From contig JBAYFS010000085.1 in NCBI GenBank assembly GCA_041667045.1, positions 1-9,156 on the forward strand: DNA of 9,156 bases. The letters are read 5' to 3'. Both the position numbers and the translations under genes were made by a program. The stretch comes from JAQVSV01 sp041667045 (GTDB lineage: Bacteria; Elusimicrobiota; Elusimicrobia; Elusimicrobiales; Elusimicrobiaceae). The notes beneath the pieces were generated by a model. That model did no database searches and was not told the DNA's origin. It was given only the letters and a program-made list of their open reading frames with translations. Position 1 is the stretch's first letter, and every line of letters begins with the position of its first letter. Below are positions 1-4,149 of the stretch, in pieces.

Positions 1-669
1 GACGGATTGAATCACTGCGTCGGGCACATAATTGTGAATCAGCGCGCCTATCCCCACTCCGGCAAGCACCCACAGCCATATTTTGCGGACAATTCCGAGC
101 GCTTCATCTATACCGTATTTAACGCGGCTTGTGAAATCCGGGAAGGCGAGATCTCCCTCCATCCGGGCGGACTTCATAAAATCCTGCTCAATCTGGCTGT
201 CTAAATTTAATGTTCCTATAGCCATCCCCGCGGCTATGCCAAGGCCCATGCCAAGCAGGACGTACGCCAACGCCACTTTAAAACCGAACGCGCCGATCAT
301 GAGCACTACCAGATATTCGTTTACAAGCGGCGAGGTTATGAGAAAAGCGAACGCCGTGCCGAGCGGCACTCCCCCTTTGATGAAACTCAGGAAAATTGGC
401 ACGGAAGAGCAGGAGCAGAACGGCGTGACCGCGCCGAACATCGAGGCCGCCACGGCGGAGAGGAAAGGGCTTCTGTCCGCTGTTTTGCTTTTGATTTTGG
501 AAAGGGAAATATAGGAACGCGCAAAACCTATCGCGGAAATCATCGCAAAAAGTATGAACAGGATTTTTGCGGAATCCGCCATAAAAAACGCGAGCGAATC
601 CGCCATTCTGCCGCCTTTGGAAAGGCCCAGCAGGGTATACGTTATAAAACCGGCGGCGGACTCGAACAT
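1..669 (-). CDS. DUF318/ArsP-type permease, 3' end cut by window edge
   Basis: The first 223 residues of a polytopic inner-membrane permease are present; the C-terminus lies beyond the left edge. The diagnostic stretch is PFCSCSS at residues 83-89 (C85 and C87), followed by a glycine/proline-rich hydrophobic segment and ITSPLVNEY near residues 111-119. This is the conserved core of the UPF0718/DUF318 (ArsP/YraQ) family. Hydrophobic segments fall near residues 34-56, 70-82, 101-127, 130-153 and 195-213. Characterised members export trivalent organoarsenicals (ArsP); many others have unknown metal or metalloid substrates. The ATG follows the stop of the small upstream gene by one codon in the same frame (TAG-CTT-ATG) and has no strong Shine-Dalgarno of its own, so translation is probably coupled. 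With the ArsR-family gene upstream, a resistance-efflux role is likely. The substrate is inferred, not shown. Confidence 0.9.
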   Translation of the reverse strand, partial: MFESAAGFITYTLLGLSKGGRMADSLAFFMADSAKILFILFAMISAIGFARSYISLSKIKSKTADRSPFLSAVAASMFGAVTPFCSCSSVPIFLSFIKGGVPLGTAFAFLITSPLVNEYLVVLMIGAFGFKVALAYVLLGMGLGIAAGMAIGTLNLDSQIEQDFMKSARMEGDLAFPDFTSRVKYGIDEALGIVRKIWLWVLAGVGIGALIHNYVPDAVIQSV

Positions 670-672
670 AAG

Positions 673-816
673 CTATTCCGGTTTGGCGCGGTCGTCGCGT
701 CCGCAGCAGCCGTCTTTATCGTTTTTCTGTCCGCAGCAACAGCCTTTCTGTTCGGCTTTCGCCTTGAGAAAAGCGTCCAGTTTTTCAAACAGCCTTGCGA
801 AAAATCCCTGTGCCAT
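673..816 (-). CDS. small cysteine-rich protein (47 aa) between ArsR repressor and permease
   Basis: This is a short gene with a very good ribosome-binding site (AGGAGG, 8 nt before ATG). The protein starts with an amphipathic basic helix (roughly residues 4-23, rich in K, E, A, L and F) and ends with two cysteine clusters, GCCCG (C26-C28) and GCCG (C37-C38), in a charged tail. It has no signal peptide and no predicted membrane segment. Five thiols in 47 residues, placed between a thiol-type ArsR sensor and a PFCSCSS permease, suggest a cytoplasmic metal or metalloid carrier, buffer or permease partner. That role is inference from composition and position. Its stop lies one codon before the permease ATG in the same frame, so readthrough would make a fusion. 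I do not recognise a named family. The SD sequence, tight spacing and sensible composition make it very probably a real gene. Confidence 0.85.
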   Translation of the reverse strand: MAQGFFARLFEKLDAFLKAKAEQKGCCCGQKNDKDGCCGRDDRAKPE

Positions 817-824
817 AATGTTAT

Positions 825-830
825 CCTCCT
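825..830 (-). promoter_or_regulatory. strong Shine-Dalgarno of the cysteine-rich small gene
   Basis: AGGAGG on the minus strand lies 8 nt before the ATG at 816 and overlaps the TAG stop of the ArsR gene (TAGGAGG). It is the best SD in the arsR operon and is the main reason to accept the 47-residue frame, rather than a different frame from about 857, as the gene here. Confidence 0.85.
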
Positions 831-1113
831 AGGAACTGTGGCCCGACAGTTTTTCAACGCATCTGAAAAATTCCGAAGCGCAGGAACAGGCCAGACTATA
901 ATAAATATGCGTGCCCCGTTTTTTGAATTTGATGATGCCGGTATTTTTTAAAATGGACAGGTGTTTTGAAACCGTGGAGATATCCGCTCCTGATTTTTCG
1001 GTCAGCGCGCAGACGCACCGCTCGCCTTGCATAAGCTCATGAATTATCATAAGCCTTGTCGGGTGGGCCAGCGACTTGATTATTTCAGCCTGTTTGGCGT
1101 ATGCATTGTCCAT
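829..1113 (-). CDS. ArsR/SmtB-family metalloregulatory repressor
   Basis: This is a 94-residue winged-helix repressor of standard family length. Features in order are an N-terminal helix with the family signature SLAHPTRL (residues 14-21), the alpha-3 metal box ERCVCAL (C33, C35; the classic form is ELCVCDL), the recognition helix DISTVSKHLSILKNTG (44-59), and the wing with KKRGTHIYYSL (64-74). A second thiol group, C76, C78 and C85, follows at the C-terminus. Members of this family bind operator DNA and let go when As(III), Sb(III) or soft metals bind the cysteines. E. coli ArsR uses C32/C34/C37; here the third position is Leu37, so the third ligand may come from the C-terminal group. It is the first gene of a three-gene operon with the cysteine-rich protein and permease, preceded by a promoter that carries an inverted repeat. 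The ATG has only a weak GGGA upstream. Confidence 0.93.
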   Translation of the reverse strand: MDNAYAKQAEIIKSLAHPTRLMIIHELMQGERCVCALTEKSGADISTVSKHLSILKNTGIIKFKKRGTHIYYSLACSCASEFFRCVEKLSGHSS

Positions 1114-1148
1114 ATCATATCCCGGGCAGCCTTGCCGGCTACGGTTAT

Positions 1149-1178
1149 AGTATAGCAGACATTTGGCTTTTTTGCCAA
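1149..1178 (-). promoter_or_regulatory. sigma-70-type promoter of the arsR-cysteine-rich-permease operon
   Basis: On the minus strand TTGGCA (1173-1178, consensus TTGACA) and TATACT (1149-1154, consensus TATAAT) are separated by 18 nt. The predicted start lies about 30 nt upstream of the ArsR ATG. Each box matches consensus at five of six positions. The spacer holds the inverted repeat listed separately. Confidence 0.7.
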
Positions 1179-1180
1179 AT
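1161..1180. promoter_or_regulatory. perfect inverted repeat, probable ArsR operator
   Basis: ATTTGGC, six T/A pairs, then GCCAAAT form a perfect 7-6-7 dyad that covers the -35 box and part of the spacer of the arsR promoter. Bound dimeric repressor here would block RNA polymerase, the usual ArsR arrangement. The A/T-rich centre and lack of a T-run beyond the right arm argue against a terminator. Assignment to this ArsR is inferred from position. Confidence 0.65.
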
Positions 1181-1193
1181 AGCCAAGCATACT

Positions 1194-1219
1194 AAAAAAC
1201 ATAATGCCCGTTGGCGGGC
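1194..1219 (-). terminator. possible intrinsic terminator of the upstream four-gene operon
   Basis: On the minus strand a 5-bp stem GCCCG/CGGGC with loop CCAA is followed by ATTATG and then six T (1194-1199). It lies about 110 nt downstream of the stop codon at 1327 and just upstream of the arsR promoter, a sensible place to isolate that promoter. The stem is short and the T-run is 5-6 nt away, so efficiency is uncertain. Confidence 0.45.
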
Positions 1220-1247
1220 GAGACGCTTTTCCCAAAAATGAAACTCC

Positions 1248-1271
1248 CCCGGCTTACGCACCGGGTTTTTT
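1248..1271 (+). terminator. terminator-like hairpin with T-run on the plus strand
   Basis: CCCGG (1248-1252), an 8-nt loop and CCGGG (1261-1265) are followed directly by six T on the plus strand. No plus-strand gene lies upstream, so it may act on antisense transcripts. It could also be part of a bidirectional termination region, since the minus strand reads the same stem followed by GGAGTTTCATTTTT. Confidence 0.35.
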
Positions 1272-1304
1272 GTGAGTGGAATTTAATAAACCGGAACCGT
1301 TAAA

Positions 1305-1320
1305 CCCCGCCCCGGCGGGG
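1305..1320 (-). terminator. GC-rich hairpin just after the YtfJ-like gene
   Basis: CCCCGCC/GGCGGGG is a perfect 7-bp inverted repeat beginning 6 nt after the TAA at 1327. Because only 2 nt separate the arms, a 6-bp stem with a 4-nt loop is more realistic. The minus strand continues with only TTTAAC, so it is a weak terminator or an RNA 3'-end stabiliser. Confidence 0.45.
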
Positions 1321-1326
1321 TGGTAG

Positions 1327-1845
1327 TTAGGCCAGACTCACGATCACGTTCCGCGCTTCCCTTATATCATCGTCGTCCATAACGCCGGTGTGGAAATAGC
1401 GGATTATGCCGTCTTTGTCTACAATCACCACATTGCTGGCTTTATCTTTGAACTTATAACTGGAAAACATCTTGCCGTCCCAGTCGCCATATATGGTGAT
1501 TTTTTCCTTTTCGGAATTGCGCATCAGATTGCCTTTCCATATCGCGCTGACGGGCCAGAAAGCGGAGGAGCAGTTTATCACCGGCAGAACGGTGGAGGAA
1601 TTTTTAAGCGTATCTGACGATGCCAGCAGCGCACCCAGCTCGGTTTTGAACTTGCGGTTATCCTCGACGTTGTCTTTCGTTTCGTAGATGATGATAAGCA
1701 GGCGGTTTTTGAACGTGTCGCGGTTTACGACTTTATCGTCTCCCGAAGCTATACTGAAAGCCGGCGCGGGTTTGCCCGTTTGGGCGGAAAAGCATGACAG
1801 AAGCGAAAAGGCCAGCAATAAAAATAGTCCCGTTACTTTTTTCAT
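1327..1845 (-). CDS. YtfJ-like thioredoxin-fold protein, exported (possible lipoprotein)
   Basis: 172 residues. The N-terminus is a signal sequence: basic MKK, then a hydrophobic stretch at 5-17, then LLSC with C18 as a possible lipobox cysteine. Alternatively it could be cleaved after FSA (21). The mature part follows the redoxin pattern: GKPAPAFSI (24-32), strand LLIIIYETKD (49-58), VLPVINC (86-92), and VVIVDKDGIIRYFHTG (139-154), the typical late strand pair of YtfJ/peroxiredoxin-like proteins. There is no CXXC; apart from C18 the only cysteine is C92, so classic disulfide exchange is unlikely and the role is unknown. It is the last gene of the four-gene operon, and its ATG overlaps the previous stop as ATGA. 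Thioredoxin fold is likely; YtfJ family membership is probable and was judged by eye. Confidence 0.75.
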   Translation of the reverse strand: MKKVTGLFLLLAFSLLSCFSAQTGKPAPAFSIASGDDKVVNRDTFKNRLLIIIYETKDNVEDNRKFKTELGALLASSDTLKNSSTVLPVINCSSAFWPVSAIWKGNLMRNSEKEKITIYGDWDGKMFSSYKFKDKASNVVIVDKDGIIRYFHTGVMDDDDIREARNVIVSLA

Positions 1846-2474
1846 ATTTTATACGGTTTGGCGAAAAGCCTGCCAAACGCTCCGTGGCGTTTCGCGTCAA
1901 CAAACCACATTATCTCCGCCACCATAATATACAGCCATGCGGGCATTGCCGCCCGCGCGGTTAAATCAAGCGCAGGGGCGGTTGCCGGTTTCGCCATGAG
2001 GTCCGCCAGCGCGTTCAGGTCGGCGGCGGGAAACCGTTTGTGCCCGAAATCCAAAGCGCCGCCCTGCCCGATGGAGAGACTTGCCGCCCAGCTTAACCCC
2101 GCCTGGCGGGCGAATTCCCGGCACACCGCCAGGGCGGTGTCGTTGTGGAAACTTTCAGGGAAGCCGCAGTTTACAATGGTTATAAGTCCCACTCTGTTGT
2201 TTCCGCCCAGCGCGGCCTGCGCTATTTCAAGGGCGCGGATGAGCGGAGCCGGAAGCGCGTCAACATACAACGGAAAAACCAGCACCAGGAATTCGGCGGA
2301 TTGCAGAGCCGCGGTAAATTCGGTTTGTTCTTTCTCGGACCTGATGATATTTGCGGCGCGAAAGGTCCGCGAAGAAAAACCGCCGTCCGTCAGTTTCCCG
2401 GACAGATAAGCGGCGATTGCGCCCGAGGCGCTTTTGCCCGGTTTTCCGCTTCCTTCAAGAAATACCGCTTTCAT
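1842..2474 (-). CDS. flavodoxin-fold/NADPH-dependent FMN reductase-like protein without Cys cluster
   Basis: 210 residues from the ATG at 2474, chosen because it forms an ATGA overlap with the previous stop and has GGGAG 6 nt upstream. A TTG in frame at 2492 would add six residues but is unnecessary. The N-terminus MKAVFLEGSGKPGKSAS (1-17) is beta-1 plus an FMN-phosphate type loop. FLVLVFPLYVDALPAPLIRALE (62-83) is the second typical flavodoxin segment, with the YVDALPAPL turn. VGLITIVNCGFPES (95-108) is the next strand and loop. The C-terminus (176-210) has a hydrophobic helix, AWLYIMVAEIMWFV, followed by a basic tail, possibly a membrane contact. It resembles its upstream neighbour in fold but lacks the Fe-S cysteines. 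Electron transfer with the neighbouring flavoprotein is inferred from their coupled translation. Confidence 0.8.
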   Translation of the reverse strand: MKAVFLEGSGKPGKSASGAIAAYLSGKLTDGGFSSRTFRAANIIRSEKEQTEFTAALQSAEFLVLVFPLYVDALPAPLIRALEIAQAALGGNNRVGLITIVNCGFPESFHNDTALAVCREFARQAGLSWAASLSIGQGGALDFGHKRFPAADLNALADLMAKPATAPALDLTARAAMPAWLYIMVAEIMWFVDAKRHGAFGRLFAKPYKI

Positions 2475-3037
2475 TTCAGGCTCCCGAGCCAAAGCTTCAC
2501 TTTTTCGCGAAGGATTTCGGGGGTGTAGTTATCTAAAACAAAGTCTGATGAGTGCGCGGCGGCGGAAAAGTTTTTCGCGTTTCGCGCCACGATTTCGGAG
2601 AATACTTTTTCCTCGCTCTTCGAACGGCTTTTTTCTATGCCGACAGCCATAAAAACTTTCGGAGCGCCGTAACGGTGGTAGTGGTGAGTTTCGCCTTTCG
2701 TTCTTTTAAAGAAAGGCAGGGAAAGGCCGATCATTCTGTCCAGGGCTTTTTTAAGTTCAAAAGAGTAGCCTCCGAAGCGCACGGGCGATAGGAAAACGAG
2801 CATGTCGGCGTTCACCATCGCTCTGGTTACGGTTATCCCGTCGTCTTTTATCGCGCATTCGCCGGGTGTTTTCACCCAGCAGGCAAAACAGCCCAGGCAG
2901 GGCGCGATCGCCATTGCGCCTAGGTTAAATGACACAACTTCATGGCCCTTTTCGGCCATGAGGCTGGAAAAAGTTCCGCAAATAACGTCCGCGGCGGCAT
3001 TCCCGGCAGGCACGCCGTTAAGAATTACTGCTCTCAT
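2471..3037 (-). CDS. flavodoxin-family iron-sulfur flavoprotein (Isf-like)
   Basis: 188 residues. MRAVILNGVPAGNAAADV (1-18) is the first strand and phosphate loop of an NADPH-dependent FMN reductase/flavodoxin fold. PCLGCFACWVKTPGECAIKDD (46-66) supplies C47, C50, C53 and C61, a CX2CX2CX7C arrangement. This fits the compact cysteine motif that holds a [4Fe-4S] cluster in archaeal and bacterial Isf proteins. ADMLVFLSPVRFGGYSFELKKALDR (77-101) is the FMN-side strand and loop. Isf-type proteins carry electrons between FMN and the cluster and usually occur in anaerobes, where some reduce oxygen or peroxide. The gene overlaps the thioesterase end by 20 nt, has a strong GGGAGGGGG ribosome site inside that gene, and overlaps the next gene by ATGA. 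The partner and substrate are unknown. Confidence 0.87.
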   Translation of the reverse strand: MRAVILNGVPAGNAAADVICGTFSSLMAEKGHEVVSFNLGAMAIAPCLGCFACWVKTPGECAIKDDGITVTRAMVNADMLVFLSPVRFGGYSFELKKALDRMIGLSLPFFKRTKGETHHYHRYGAPKVFMAVGIEKSRSKSEEKVFSEIVARNAKNFSAAAHSSDFVLDNYTPEILREKVKLWLGSLK

Positions 3038-3788
3038 CTTCCCCCTCCCAAACGCTTCTCAGAACCGCAAGCGTTTCCCCAGTTTCCTTCAAATCTATGC
3101 TTTGGTAAATTATCCCTCCGTCCGCTTCAAAAGCGCGGCACGAGATAACCTGTCCGTAAAAAGCCTGTTTTTTATAATTAATTTCAATTTCCTTTAGTTT
3201 GTGGTGTCCGGTTATGTCGGGAAAAAGGTTTTCATACGCCGCCGCGATATACGCGCTGTTGTTCATGTGCCGGTTCAAATCAAGCCAGTGGCAGGGAATG
3301 TGAAAATCCGTCGTTTTGAAAACGCGGAGCCCGTCCGGCATTTTTATCGGGTGCAGATTCTCGTTAATGGCGCGGTCAGCGCACTGAGGATACTCCGCCA
3401 GCGCCGAACTGAGCCTTACCGGACGCTGTTCCTTTATGGCGAGGAGCGCCCATTCGCTCGTCGCCGACACGAGGCGTTCCCCCCGGTCCGACTCGATAAC
3501 AAAATCCCTCACTGAAATAAGATCCCGGCTGGTTTGCGCCCAGGTTTTAACGCGGCAGTTCTGTTCATGAACCGGCGCCTTGTCTATTTTTATTTTATAG
3601 CGGCGGATAATCCATGTTATGCCGCGCGGGATGATATCTTCTATGGCGATTTTGCGGGCGCGGCACTGCACGCCGGCGGCTTCCTGAAACCAGTTGAACA
3701 TTTCCACGGGGCGCAGCCGGGTTTTGGCGTCCTGTTCGTAACAGCGTACGCGGAAATCAAGAGTAAGGACGGCATTGTTATCGGTCAT
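3018..3788 (-). CDS. acyl-ACP thioesterase (FatA/FatB-like bacterial type)
   Basis: 256 residues, the normal length for a bacterial double-hotdog acyl-ACP thioesterase (PF01643), which hydrolyses acyl-ACP to release free fatty acids in the cytoplasm. The first hotdog begins with FRVRCYEQDAKTRLRPVEMFNWFQEAAG (12-39). The region RGITWIIRRYKIKIDKAP (55-72) follows, and then the second hotdog with the catalytic signature WLDLNRHMNNSAY (168-180), giving D170, N172 and H174 of the DxNxHxN motif. By eye the position of the Glu in the plant YRREC motif is Gln208 here (YKKQAF), a possible loss of one catalytic residue. AAGGTG 5 nt before ATG is the ribosome site, and a good promoter lies just upstream. 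It is the first gene of an operon with two flavodoxin-fold proteins and a thioredoxin-fold protein, an unusual company. Confidence 0.92.
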   Translation of the reverse strand: MTDNNAVLTLDFRVRCYEQDAKTRLRPVEMFNWFQEAAGVQCRARKIAIEDIIPRGITWIIRRYKIKIDKAPVHEQNCRVKTWAQTSRDLISVRDFVIESDRGERLVSATSEWALLAIKEQRPVRLSSALAEYPQCADRAINENLHPIKMPDGLRVFKTTDFHIPCHWLDLNRHMNNSAYIAAAYENLFPDITGHHKLKEIEINYKKQAFYGQVISCRAFEADGGIIYQSIDLKETGETLAVLRSVWEGEDESSNS

Positions 3789-3814
3789 TTTTTCACCTTA
3801 TCCCCTCTTTGTTC

Positions 3815-3844
3815 ATTTTACCTTAAGCGCTCCATATTTCTCAA
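3815..3844 (-). promoter_or_regulatory. sigma-70-type promoter of the thioesterase-flavoprotein operon
   Basis: On the minus strand TTGAGA (3839-3844) and TAAAAT (3815-3820) are 18 nt apart; each matches consensus at five of six positions. Transcription would start near 3808, giving a leader of about 20 nt that holds the AAGGTG ribosome site. Confidence 0.65.
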
Positions 3845-3868
3845 CACCGGAAAATTCCGCTTTATGGA

Positions 3869-4144
3869 ATGCGCAAATTTTCGCAAAATCTATATATGCG
3901 AAATATAATTTACATATCACTGCTTATTGAATTCGGCATAATGGTGCTGGGCTATAAAATCGCCACCGCGCGGAAGAAACGTTTCGGCTGGGGCATAGCG
4001 GCGGCTTACGGCCTGTATTTCTCCTACGACTGCATCAAACTGTTCCGCTTTTCGGTGCCGCCCGACATCATGGCGTTCATGTTCTTCTTCGCCACCGTCA
4101 GCATGGCGTGGGTTGCCTGGCGCATTTCGCTGGGCAGCAAGTGA
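3869..4144 (+). CDS. small three-helix membrane protein of unknown function
   Basis: 91 residues from the longest ATG start. Hydrophobic helices lie at about 12-29, 40-58 and 66-85, separated by a basic loop, ATARKKRFGWG (32-42), and a short SVPPD loop, so it should sit in the inner membrane. The start is uncertain: no clear Shine-Dalgarno precedes 3869. The in-frame ATG at 3896 (MRNIIYIS) would begin just before the first helix, and a TATAAT at 3904-3909 even raises the chance of a later start. The DNA around 3869-3910 is notably A/T-rich compared with the rest of the gene, more like a regulatory region. It is the only plus-strand gene, divergent from the thioesterase operon and convergent with the kinase gene, with a 5-nt gap. 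I recognise no family. Confidence 0.65.
   Translation: MRKFSQNLYMRNIIYISLLIEFGIMVLGYKIATARKKRFGWGIAAAYGLYFSYDCIKLFRFSVPPDIMAFMFFFATVSMAWVAWRISLGSK
3879..3903. repeat. inverted repeat TTTCGCA-N11-TGCGAAA
   Basis: Perfect 7-bp arms lie 18 nt apart centre to centre, in the A/T-rich divergent region upstream of or at the start of the plus-strand gene. The spacing of nearly two helical turns suits a dimeric regulator. A nearby TGCG (3870-3873) partly repeats the half-site. The regulator is unknown. Confidence 0.45.
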
Positions 4145-4149
4145 CCCGT

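Noticed and set aside
642..857. A 71-codon minus-strand frame over the ArsR-permease junction
   Set aside because: It overlaps the well-supported cysteine-rich frame and both neighbours, has an arginine/serine-rich shadow composition, and its start lies inside the ArsR gene without a ribosome site; AGGAGG at 825-830 serves the other frame.
1858..2409. Plus-strand frame of 183 codons opposite the flavodoxin-like gene
   Set aside because: Alanine/serine/arginine-rich shadow of a well-supported minus-strand gene; no motif or ribosome site.
2474..2492. TTG start giving six extra residues on the second flavodoxin-like protein
   Set aside because: The ATG at 2474 forms an ATGA overlap with the previous stop, has GGGAG at the proper distance and begins exactly at the first strand.
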